Below, piece by piece: positions 10,863 to 17,894 of a stretch of DNA of 64,000 nucleotides. The DNA comes from Vogesella indigofera (lineage in GTDB: Bacteria; Pseudomonadota; Gammaproteobacteria; Burkholderiales; Chromobacteriaceae). The stretch's first letter is position 1, and each line of letters begins with the position of its first letter. The translations under genes and the position numbers were made by a program. A model generated the notes under the pieces. It did not search any database and had not been told where the DNA came from. It was given only the letters and a program-made list of their open reading frames with translations. The DNA lies in assembly GCF_003633895.1 (NCBI RefSeq), contig NZ_RBID01000020.1:1-64000 (forward strand), given 5' to 3'.

Positions 10863-11666
10863 ATGCAACCCACTCCCCTGTACTGCGCCGAAAGTGCGCG
10901 CCGCGACACCGCCGAGCAACTGGCCAGCCGCTTTGCCCTGCCCTTGGTACGGCAGCGGCCGACGGACGGCTACTGGCTGGAACTGGGTGCAGAGCGGCTG
11001 GAGCTGGTCACCAACGCCAAGCACGGCGCGGTGTACGCGGAGTTCGTCGAGGGCGCCGCCCGCCACCGCCGCGAACAGGGCGGCGGCCGCGGCCAGCCGG
11101 TGGCCAAGGCGGTGGGGCTGAAAGGCGCCAAGGACCTGCCGCGGGTGGTGGATGCCACCGCCGGCCTCGGCGGCGACAGCTTCGTGCTGGCCACGCTGGG
11201 CTGCCACGTCACCATGCTGGAGCGTTCTCCCGTCGCCGCCGCGCTGCTGGCCGACGCGCTGGAGCGCGCCGCGCGCGATTCCTCCACCGCCGACATCGCC
11301 GCGCGCATGACGCTGGTACACGGCAACGCCATCGACTGGCTGGCACAACAGGCCGCCCTGCCACGCGAGGCGCGCCCGGACGTGGTGTTCGTCGACCCGA
11401 TGTTCCCCGATACCGACAAGAAATCCGCCGCTGCCAAGAAAGGCATGCAGGCGTTCCAGCACGTGATCGGCGACGATCTGGACAGCGCCCAGCTGCTGGA
11501 GGCCGCCATCGCTGCCGCCACCGTGCGCGTGGTGGTGAAACGGCCGCAGCGCGGCGTGGCGATAGCGGGTGTCAAGCCGTCGGTGGTGCTGGACGGCAAG
11601 TCCACCCGCTTCGACCTCTACATCATCAAGGCACTGCGGCCGCAGGACTTCGCGGACGCGGACTGA
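10863..11666 (+). CDS. rsmJ: 16S rRNA (guanine1516-N2)-methyltransferase RsmJ
   Basis: A 267-aa SAM-dependent methyltransferase of the YhiQ/RsmJ family. The SAM-binding motif VVDATAGLGGDSFVLATLG is near residue 95. The catalytic-region motif VFVDPMFPDTDKKSAAAKKG is near residue 175. The C-terminus has the family pattern KSTRFDLYI. The frame is open far upstream against comEC, but the ATG at 10863 follows a GAAGGA ribosome-binding site and matches the family N-terminus. Confidence 0.93.
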   Translation: MQPTPLYCAESARRDTAEQLASRFALPLVRQRPTDGYWLELGAERLELVTNAKHGAVYAEFVEGAARHRREQGGGRGQPVAKAVGLKGAKDLPRVVDATAGLGGDSFVLATLGCHVTMLERSPVAAALLADALERAARDSSTADIAARMTLVHGNAIDWLAQQAALPREARPDVVFVDPMFPDTDKKSAAAKKGMQAFQHVIGDDLDSAQLLEAAIAAATVRVVVKRPQRGVAIAGVKPSVVLDGKSTRFDLYIIKALRPQDFADAD

Positions 11667-11842
11667 GGCAACGGCCAGGGTTGGCCGCAAGCCTGAACCC
11701 AGCGCCAGCCCGCTTGCCATTCCGCGCCGAGCACCCCTTGCGTTACACTGCCCTCCCCGTGCGGCACGCCGCCGCTTGCCCGCCGCGAAGCACAAGGCGG
11801 TGCGGTGCGCGCTGCCGTCAACCCCGATCAGGAGCCATAGCG

Positions 11843-12238
11843 ATGTCCGTGTTTGCCGTTGAATTCAAGGTGCGTGATTACGAGTGTGATATGCAGGGCA
11901 TCGTCAATAACGGTGTCTACTTCAACTACCTGGAGCACGCGCGCCACGAATTCCTGCTGCACAAGGGCATCGACTTTGCCGAGCTGGCGCGGCAGAAGGT
12001 GAATCTGGTGGTGGTGCGCTCGGAGCTGGACTACAAGGCGTCGCTGACCAGCGGCGACCAGTTCGTGGTTACCGTGGCGTTCGAGGCGGTGTCGCGCGTG
12101 CGCTTCGGCTTCCGCCAGCAGGTGATCCGCCTTGCCGACCAGAAGGTGGTGTTGGAGGGGCTGATCATCGGTACCGCCGTCAACGAGCGCGGCCGCCCGG
12201 CGATCCCGGAAGCGTTCGCCGCACAGCTGGCCGGCTGA
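11843..12238 (+). CDS. Acyl-CoA thioesterase, YbgC/FadM (4HBT hotdog) family
   Basis: A 131-aa hotdog-fold enzyme. The signature VRDYECDMQGIVNNGVYFNY has the catalytic Asp (in ECDMQGIV) seen in 4-hydroxybenzoyl-CoA thioesterases. It probably hydrolyses short or medium acyl-CoA esters. An AGGAG ribosome-binding site precedes the ATG. It stands alone, with a strong terminator at 12255-12277. The exact substrate cannot be read from sequence. Confidence 0.88.
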   Translation: MSVFAVEFKVRDYECDMQGIVNNGVYFNYLEHARHEFLLHKGIDFAELARQKVNLVVVRSELDYKASLTSGDQFVVTVAFEAVSRVRFGFRQQVIRLADQKVVLEGLIIGTAVNERGRPAIPEAFAAQLAG

Positions 12239-12254
12239 AGCCGCCGCCAGGCAA

Positions 12255-12277
12255 AACGCCCCGCGCTGCGGGGCGTT
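12255..12277 (+). terminator. Rho-independent terminator of the thioesterase gene
   Basis: A perfect 10-bp inverted repeat (AACGCCCCGC / GCGGGGCGTT) with a GCT loop, starting 17 bases after the stop. The A-rich left side and T-rich right side make it plausible in both directions. Confidence 0.7.
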
Positions 12278-12310
12278 GTCGTTTGCGGCCAACCTTGGCC
12301 AGCGCCGACG

Positions 12311-12655
12311 TCAGCCGTGATGCTGGCGGCTGTCACCCGGCGCCGCCGTCCGCTCGCTCATGCCGTAATCACGCACCACCGCCGTCACCCGCAGGCGGTA
12401 GTCGGCAAACACGCCGCCGCGCCCGGCGGCTTGCGCCATGCGGTGCGCCTCCAGCTGCCGCCATTGCGCCAGCGCCGCCTCGTCGCGCCAGAACGATAGC
12501 GACAGCAGTTTGTCCGGCTCGCTCAGGCTGGCAAAGCGTTCGATGGAGATAAAACCGTCGATCTGCTGCAATAGCGGGCGCAGCTCGGCGGCGAGCTGCA
12601 GATAGCGCGGCTGCTGCCCGGCCGCGAGGCTGACTTCGAAGATCACGGCGATCAT
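12311..12655 (-). CDS. Antibiotic-biosynthesis-monooxygenase (ABM) domain protein
   Basis: A 114-aa dimeric ferredoxin-like fold protein. It begins MIAVIFEVSLAAGQ and has the ABM-type pattern of a conserved IERF-ASLSEPDKLLSLSFW strand and a following helix with W and H (QWRQLEAHRMAQ). Such proteins act as cofactor-free oxygenases or as accessory proteins. The ATG overlaps the P450 stop (ATGA), so the two are translationally coupled. Confidence 0.8.
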   Translation of the reverse strand: MIAVIFEVSLAAGQQPRYLQLAAELRPLLQQIDGFISIERFASLSEPDKLLSLSFWRDEAALAQWRQLEAHRMAQAAGRGGVFADYRLRVTAVVRDYGMSERTAAPGDSRQHHG

Positions 12656-13806
12656 GGCGTACTCCCTGCGGCAGCGGCATCGGCAAACAGGCGAATGCGG
12701 GCATTCAGCGACGCCCGGAAGCGGTGGCTGCGCGCCAGTGCCGGCCAGTCCGGCGCGCGGTGCAAGCACTGTTGCACGAACTGCCGTGCGATGGACAAGG
12801 CAAGGCTGCTGCCGGGACAACGATGCGTGGCGGCACCAAAGCCGAGCTCCTGCCGTTCGCGCTGCAATTCGAAGCGCAGCGGCTGCGGATGCCGGGCCGG
12901 ATCAAGGTTGGCCGCAGCCAGTAACAGCAACACGCCATCCCCCGCCCGCAGGGTATGGCCGGCGATCTCGGCGTCGGCCGCCAGATAGCGGCGCGTGTTG
13001 TGGATGGCGGCATCCAGGCGCTGGCTTTCCGCGATGCAGTCATCCAGCCATGCCGGTTGCTGCCGCAGGATTTCCCGCAGCCCGGCGTCAACGGCCAGCC
13101 GGTACAGCACATTGCCGATCAGCCCGGCGCTGGCATCCCAGGTTTGCAACAACAGACCCAGTGCATTGGCGTGCAGGCTGGCCGGTGGCGTGATGCGGCT
13201 GGCCAGCGCGGCATGGAGCGGCGAGACCGCGGCAGGCAGCGCGGCAAACTGCGCCAGCAGCGGCGTGACGGCCGCACTGCCGCGTGCGATGTCGGCGGCG
13301 GTGGCCAGCGGCGACAGTGCCGCGACAAAATCGCGCATCAGCGCCAGCCGGTCTGCGTCGGGCGGCAAGCCCAGCAGGCGGGCCATGATCTGCAGCGGTG
13401 CCGCAAACAGCCAGTCATCCAGCGCCGCACCGTCCAGCCGTGCCGGCATGGAGGCCAGCACCTGCGCACAGCAGTCGTCCACACTCGGCGGCGGCAGCAC
13501 CGCCAGCGCAGTCGCCAGCGCCGGCTTGAGCCGGGCGTGATACTCGCCGTCGCTCATGCGAATCAGGCGCCCGAAGACCCCGGCCAGCGGGGTGTCCCGC
13601 AACGCGGCCGGCAAGGGCTGCAAGGTTGGCCGCACGCGACAGGCCGGATGGGCCAGCACGGCCTCGACCACGCTTGCGCTGCTGGCCACCCACAGCTGCA
13701 GCGCGCGATCGAAATACAGTGGCCGCGTGGCTTGCAGCTGCTGGTAATACGGCGCCGGATCGGGGTGGGTGACCGCGGCCAGCGGGTCGGACGGGAAATC
13801 GCGCAT
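12652..13806 (-). CDS. Divergent cytochrome P450
   Basis: A 384-aa protein, typical P450 size. It keeps the K-helix ExxR (ESQR) and the heme-thiolate loop FGAATHRCPG, in which the usual Gly four residues before the Cys is missing. The I-helix segment DASAGLIGN lacks the usual acid-alcohol pair (normally AG-x-D/E-T), so oxygen activation may differ from the norm or a peroxide route may be used. The start at 13806 follows an AAGGA-like site; the longer frame upstream is spurious. It is coupled to the ABM gene and diverges from an ArsR regulator 78 bases away, suggesting a small regulated catabolic or tailoring unit. Confidence 0.8.
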   Translation of the reverse strand: MRDFPSDPLAAVTHPDPAPYYQQLQATRPLYFDRALQLWVASSASVVEAVLAHPACRVRPTLQPLPAALRDTPLAGVFGRLIRMSDGEYHARLKPALATALAVLPPPSVDDCCAQVLASMPARLDGAALDDWLFAAPLQIMARLLGLPPDADRLALMRDFVAALSPLATAADIARGSAAVTPLLAQFAALPAAVSPLHAALASRITPPASLHANALGLLLQTWDASAGLIGNVLYRLAVDAGLREILRQQPAWLDDCIAESQRLDAAIHNTRRYLAADAEIAGHTLRAGDGVLLLLAAANLDPARHPQPLRFELQRERQELGFGAATHRCPGSSLALSIARQFVQQCLHRAPDWPALARSHRFRASLNARIRLFADAAAAGSTP

Positions 13807-13884
13807 GGGGCATCCTTGGGGTTGATGACGAGTGGCGCTATGGTAGGCTCGCGGCTCTGTCCACGTTTCAGCCCGGAGTGAACC

Positions 13885-14586
13885 ATGAGCGACGACCTGC
13901 CCGACATCAGCCGTCTGGCCAGCCTGCTGGCCGACCCCGGCCGCTCGCGCATGCTGCTGGCGCTGCTGGGCGGACAAATGGCCACGGCAACCGATCTGGC
14001 ACAGGTGGCCAACCTGTCGCCACAGGCGGCGAGCAACCATCTGGCACGCCTGCTCGACGGCGACGTGCTGCGGGTGGAAAGCCGTGGCCGCTACCGTTAT
14101 TACACGCTGGCCAATGTCCAGATCGCCCATGCGCTGGAGGCACTGGCGGTGGCCGCCCACGGCCACGACCTGTCGCGGCCAACCTTGCGCCGCAAGGGCA
14201 ATGGCGAGATCCGCCTGGCTCGCACCTGTTACCGCCATCTGGCCGGCCGGCTGGGCACCCTGTTGTGCGAGGCGATGGTGGCCAAGGACTATCTGCAGCC
14301 AGACGCCGAGGCTCGTGCCTTTGCCGTGACCGCCAGCGGCCAGCAGTGGCTGCAGGCCACGCTGGCCATCGACAGCACCGCCTTGCCGCTGAAACGGCGC
14401 GAGCTGGCACGCGCCTGCCTGGACTGGAGCGAGCGGCGCGACCATCTGGCCGGCGTGCTGGGCGAGGCGCTATGCACGGCCTTTGTGACGCAGGGCCTGG
14501 TACAGCGCCGCAGCGGCAACCGCTCGCTGATCGTGACCGCGGCCGGACACCATTTTCTGCGGCAGCACTTCGACCTCGTGCTGTAA
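13885..14586 (+). CDS. ArsR-family transcriptional regulator
   Basis: A 233-aa protein. The N-terminal 90 residues form a winged helix: DPGRSRMLLALLGG, ATDLAQVANLSPQAASNHLARL as the recognition helix region, then the wing VESRGRYRYYTL. The C-terminal 130 residues are extra compared with the roughly 100-aa classical ArsR and resemble a second winged-helix-like region ending in a hydrophobic tail. There is no obvious metal-binding Cys pair. It diverges from the P450/ABM pair and probably controls it. Confidence 0.8.
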   Translation: MSDDLPDISRLASLLADPGRSRMLLALLGGQMATATDLAQVANLSPQAASNHLARLLDGDVLRVESRGRYRYYTLANVQIAHALEALAVAAHGHDLSRPTLRRKGNGEIRLARTCYRHLAGRLGTLLCEAMVAKDYLQPDAEARAFAVTASGQQWLQATLAIDSTALPLKRRELARACLDWSERRDHLAGVLGEALCTAFVTQGLVQRRSGNRSLIVTAAGHHFLRQHFDLVL

Positions 14587-14726
14587 ACCGCGGCGGCGGT
14601 CTGGCCTGGCCGCCGCCTTGCCCCGTTCTCCCGCCATCCGCCGTTTCCCGCCTCGACACCTGTCGCCTCGACACCTGCCGCCGGACGCGCTACCCTTGCG
14701 CCCTTTTTTTCATTTCAAATCAGTAC

Positions 14727-14740
14727 TTTGTATATACAAA
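14727..14740. promoter_or_regulatory. Palindromic operator-like site at the antiporter start
   Basis: TTTGTATATACAAA is a perfect 14-bp palindrome whose last base is the A of the ATG start codon of the antiporter gene. A regulator bound here would block ribosome or polymerase entry. It is AT-rich in a very GC-rich context, which makes a chance occurrence less likely. A 15-bp tandem duplication lies upstream at 14650-14679. Confidence 0.45.
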
Positions 14741-16053
14741 TGAATGCCATCCTGATCGCAGTAACCCTGATGCTGGCGCTGACCCTCGCCCGCACCCATG
14801 TCGTCATCAGCCTGCTGCTGGGCGCCCTCGTCGGCGGCCTCAGCGGCGGGCTGGATCTGGCGCAAACGCTGGCCGCCTTCAACAAGGGCATCACCAATGG
14901 CGCGGCGGTGGCGCTGTCCTACGCGCTGCTGGGCGCCTTCGCGGTGGCAATCGCCAAGTCCGGCCTGCCGCACGCGCTGGCCGATGCCGCGGTGGCGCGG
15001 CTGGCGCGCAGCGACGGCAAGACGCGGCTGAAATGGCTGCTGATCCTGATGCTGGCCGTGGTCAGCGTGATGAGCCAGAACCTGGTGCCGATCCACATCG
15101 CCTTCATCCCGCTGCTGGTGCCGCCGCTGCTGTACGTGATGGCGCGGCTGCAGCTGGATCGCCGCGCGGTGGCCTGCGTGATCACCTTCGGCCTGGTGAC
15201 GCCGTACATGCTGTTCCCGGTCGGTTTCGGCGACATCTTCTTGAACCAGATCCTGCTGGGCAATATCACCAAGGCCGGCATGGACGTCTCCGGCGTCAAC
15301 GTGATGCACGCGATGGCGATCCCGGCCGCCGGCATGCTGGTCGGCCTGCTGCTGGCGGTGTTCGTCAGCTACCGCAAGCCGCGTTCGTACTCGCTGGGCA
15401 AGATCGAGAACGCCGAGCGCACCGGTACCCGCATCAGCCGCAAGGGCACCGTCACCGCGCTGCTGGCCATCGCCTGCGCCTTCGCGGTGCAGCTGTACAG
15501 CGATTCGATGATTCTGGGCGCACTGGCCGGCTTTTTGCTGTTCATCGCCACCGGCGCGCTGAAATGGCACGAGGCCGACGACGCGTTCAGCGACGGCATG
15601 AAGCTGATGGCGATGATCGGCTTCGTGATGATCACCGCGCAGGGCTTTGCCGAGGTGCTGACCGCCACCGGCCAGATCGGCGAGCTGGTCAGCGCCTCCG
15701 CCAGCCTGTTCGGCGACAACCGCGGCATGGCCGCGTTCGCGATGCTGTTTGTCGGGCTGGTGGTGACCATGGGCATCGGCTCCTCGTTTTCCACCGTGCC
15801 GATCCTGACCGCGATCTACGTGCCGCTGTGCCTGCAGCTCGGCTTCTCGCCGCTGGCAACGGTGGCCATCATCGGCACCGCCGGCGCGCTGGGCGATGCC
15901 GGTTCGCCGGCGTCGGACTCCACGCTGGGGCCGACTTCCGGCCTCAACGTCGACGGCCAGCACGACCACATGCGCGATACGGTGATCCCCACCTTCCTGC
16001 ACTACAACCTGCCGCTGCTGGCCGCCGGCTGGGTGGCGGCGCTGGTGCTGTAA
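14740..16053 (+). CDS. Na+/H+ antiporter, NhaC-like family
   Basis: A 437-aa polytopic membrane protein. It has many hydrophobic helices and the conserved blocks KGITNGAAVALSYALLGAFAVA, SQNLVPIHIAFIPLLVPPLL and GDAGSPASDSTLGPTSGLN near the C-terminus. These are characteristic of the NhaC-type sodium/proton antiporter family, though ion specificity is not visible. The in-frame TTG at 14728 is less likely than the ATG at 14740. No clear ribosome-binding site is visible. Confidence 0.8.
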   Translation: MNAILIAVTLMLALTLARTHVVISLLLGALVGGLSGGLDLAQTLAAFNKGITNGAAVALSYALLGAFAVAIAKSGLPHALADAAVARLARSDGKTRLKWLLILMLAVVSVMSQNLVPIHIAFIPLLVPPLLYVMARLQLDRRAVACVITFGLVTPYMLFPVGFGDIFLNQILLGNITKAGMDVSGVNVMHAMAIPAAGMLVGLLLAVFVSYRKPRSYSLGKIENAERTGTRISRKGTVTALLAIACAFAVQLYSDSMILGALAGFLLFIATGALKWHEADDAFSDGMKLMAMIGFVMITAQGFAEVLTATGQIGELVSASASLFGDNRGMAAFAMLFVGLVVTMGIGSSFSTVPILTAIYVPLCLQLGFSPLATVAIIGTAGALGDAGSPASDSTLGPTSGLNVDGQHDHMRDTVIPTFLHYNLPLLAAGWVAALVL

Positions 16054-16075
16054 GCCAAAAAAATGACGCGGGGAC

Positions 16076-16104
16076 TTGCCAGATAAACAATCTTCGGCAA
16101 TAAT
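16076..16104 (+). promoter_or_regulatory. Promoter of tRNA-Thr
   Basis: TTGCCA (16076-16081) and AATAAT (16099-16104) are spaced by 17 bases and end 12 bases before the first base of the tRNA. Confidence 0.6.
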
Positions 16105-16116
16105 GCACGCCTCTTC

Positions 16117-16192
16117 GCCGGTGTAGCTCAGATGGTAGAGCACCTGACTTGTAATCAGGGGGTCGCGAGTTCGATTCCTGCCGCCGGCACCA
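16117..16192 (+). tRNA. tRNA-Thr (anticodon TGT)
   Basis: A 76-base tRNA with a 7-bp acceptor stem (GCCGGTG / CGCCGGC), D-arm AGCTCAGATGGTAGAGC, anticodon loop CTTGTAA with TGT, T-arm TTCGATT and an encoded CCA end. The T stem has one mismatch. It closely matches the known bacterial tRNA-Thr(UGU) pattern. Confidence 0.95.
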
Positions 16193-16200
16193 GGATTTAC

Positions 16201-16230
16201 GGGGTTTCCAGAAATGGAAACCCCGTTTTC
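16201..16230 (+). terminator. Terminator of tRNA-Thr
   Basis: A perfect 10-bp inverted repeat (GGGGTTTCCA / TGGAAACCCC) with a GAAA tetraloop, followed by GTTTTC. It lies 8 bases after the tRNA. Confidence 0.85.
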
Positions 16231-16276
16231 CGTTCTATGATCAGAAAAGCACCACCACACTCAGCGGGTACCAATC

Positions 16277-16480
16277 ATGGAATCACGCCTCATCGAACTG
16301 GAAATCAAGGTCGCGCTGCAGGAAGACCTGCTCGACGCGCTCAATCTCACCGTCACCCGCCAGCAGCAGCAGATCGACCTGCTGCAGGAACAGCTGCGCC
16401 ACTTGTACCAGCTGCAACAGGGTGCCAGCCAGGATGAAAACGTCGGCTCGCTGCGCGACGACATTCCGCCGCACTACTGA
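16277..16480 (+). CDS. slyX: SlyX family protein
   Basis: A 67-aa, almost entirely coiled-coil protein (LEIKVALQEDLLDALNLTV, then a Gln-rich heptad stretch) with the family C-terminus DIPPHY. The function of SlyX is not established. The size and end are typical. Confidence 0.9.
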   Translation: MESRLIELEIKVALQEDLLDALNLTVTRQQQQIDLLQEQLRHLYQLQQGASQDENVGSLRDDIPPHY

Positions 16481-16507
16481 ACCGCCACACTCACTGCGTC
16501 GCCCCGC

Positions 16508-16529
16508 TTGCGGCCAAGGTTGGCCGCAA
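16508..16529. repeat. Dispersed palindromic repeat (GGCCAACSTT family)
   Basis: A near-perfect palindrome TTGCGGCCAAGG / TTGGCCGCAA between slyX and the nucleotidyltransferase gene. It belongs to the core-chromosome repeat family. Confidence 0.7.
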
Positions 16530-16556
16530 CGGCGCCGCGCTTGCCGGAACCACCGC

Positions 16557-17099
16557 ATGAGCACACCCCGCGCCTTCATCACCGCCCTCGCGCCGCAGCT
16601 GGCCGGCCTGAGCTGGGCCATCGGCGGCAGCACCCTGCTGCAACAACTCGGCCTCGTCGACGAGCCGCGCGACCTCGACCTGATCACCACTGCCGAGGAC
16701 TTCGCCGCCGTCAAGGCACTGCTGCTGCAACACGCCAGCGACATCACCCCGCCACCGCACCCGCTGTACGCCACCCGTCACTTCGCCCGCCTGCAGAGCG
16801 CCGACGGGCTGGAGATCGACCTGATCGCCGGGCTGGCCATCCGGCTGGACAAGGGCCAGTTCCGCTGGCCGTTCGACGCTGCCGCCTGCTGGCAGGCGGA
16901 CGGCCTCAACTGGTGCATGGCCGAGGACTGGGCGCTGCTGTACCGGCTGATGGGCTACAGCGAACAGACCGAGGCGCTGGACGAGTGGCTGGACGAGCAC
17001 GGCGTCACCCACCCGCAGCGCATCGCCGCCAACCTGTTCGCCGGCTACCCGGAAAAATACCTGAAGCCGGCGCCGGACTGGTGGCCGTGGGAAGAATGA
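16557..17099 (+). CDS. Nucleotidyltransferase-fold protein of unknown role
   Basis: A 180-aa protein with the minimal nucleotidyltransferase signature IGGSTLLQQLGL-x3-PRDLDLIT (GG/GS followed by D-x-D) near residues 21-45. A C-terminal helical part contains WCMAEDWALLYRLMGY. No partner of toxin-antitoxin type (such as AbiEi) is adjacent. Catalysis is plausible because the DxD is intact. The substrate is unknown. Confidence 0.65.
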   Translation: MSTPRAFITALAPQLAGLSWAIGGSTLLQQLGLVDEPRDLDLITTAEDFAAVKALLLQHASDITPPPHPLYATRHFARLQSADGLEIDLIAGLAIRLDKGQFRWPFDAAACWQADGLNWCMAEDWALLYRLMGYSEQTEALDEWLDEHGVTHPQRIAANLFAGYPEKYLKPAPDWWPWEE

Positions 17100-17162
17100 A
17101 ACCCCCGCGTTTCACGTGAAACCGGCCCCCGCCCCGCCTTTATCCATCTCACGAGCACCCGC

Positions 17163-17822
17163 ATGAGCCGCTACCAAGACGCCGAGATTGCCACCGTCTA
17201 CCGCGTGATCCGCGAACGGCGCGACATGCGCCACTTCCGCCCGGCGCCGCTGGACCCGGCGCTGCTGCAACGGCTGCTGCAGGCTGCACACCACGCGCCC
17301 AGCGTCGGCTACATGCAGCCGTGGCGCTTCATCCGCATCAGCGATGCCGCGCTGCGCCAGCAGCTGCACACGCTGGTGGAACAGGAACGGCAGCGCACCG
17401 CCGCCGCCCTCGGCCAGCGGCAGGAAGAATTCATGCGCCTGAAGGTGGAGGGCCTGCGCGAGTGCGCCGAGGTGCTGGTGGTGGCGTTGATGGACGGCCG
17501 CGAACGCCACGTCTTCGGCCGCCGCACGCTGCCGGAGATGGATCTGGCGTCGGTGGCCTGCGCCATCCAGAACATGTGGCTGGCGGCGCGCGCCGAGGGC
17601 ATCGGTCTGGGCTGGGTGTCGATCTTTGATCCGGACGCGCTGGCCGCGCTGCTGCGGTTTCCGCCGGGCGCACGCGCGGTGGCGATCCTGTGCATCGGCC
17701 ACGTCGACGCCTTCTACGACAAGCCGATGCTGGAGCAGGAAAACTGGGCGCAGCGCCAGCCGCTGGCGGCGCTGCTCAGCGAGAACGGCTGGGGCGACGT
17801 GCCAGCCGCCGCCAGCGAGTAG
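17163..17822 (+). CDS. bluB: 5,6-dimethylbenzimidazole synthase BluB
   Basis: A 219-aa nitroreductase-fold flavoenzyme that cannibalises reduced FMN to make the lower ligand of cobalamin. Characteristic segments are RRDMRHF near the N-terminus, AAHHAPSVGYMQPWRFI, and a C-terminal GLGWVSIFDPDAL. The family ending with CIGHVDAFYDKPMLEQENW is typical of BluB rather than of ordinary nitroreductases. No other cobalamin genes are in the window. Confidence 0.92.
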   Translation: MSRYQDAEIATVYRVIRERRDMRHFRPAPLDPALLQRLLQAAHHAPSVGYMQPWRFIRISDAALRQQLHTLVEQERQRTAAALGQRQEEFMRLKVEGLRECAEVLVVALMDGRERHVFGRRTLPEMDLASVACAIQNMWLAARAEGIGLGWVSIFDPDALAALLRFPPGARAVAILCIGHVDAFYDKPMLEQENWAQRQPLAALLSENGWGDVPAAASE

Positions 17823-17831
17823 CCGTCGCCC

Positions 17832-17875
17832 AAAACACTGCGGCCAACCTTGTGCAAGGTTGGCCGCAGTGTTTT
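17832..17875. terminator. Bidirectional terminator built on the dispersed repeat
   Basis: A perfect 20-bp inverted repeat with a GTGC loop between the convergent bluB and ABC-F genes. It carries GGCCAACCTT in both arms and A/T runs at its two outer ends. It is the cleanest example of the repeat word used in a terminator-like hairpin. Confidence 0.85.
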
Positions 17876-17894
17876 AACGCCTGAGTTTAAAGGC

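Noticed and set aside
14650-14679. 15-bp tandem duplication as a regulatory array
   Set aside because: Only two copies; part of it (GCCTCGACACC) recurs near 63020, but there is no consistent relation to promoters.
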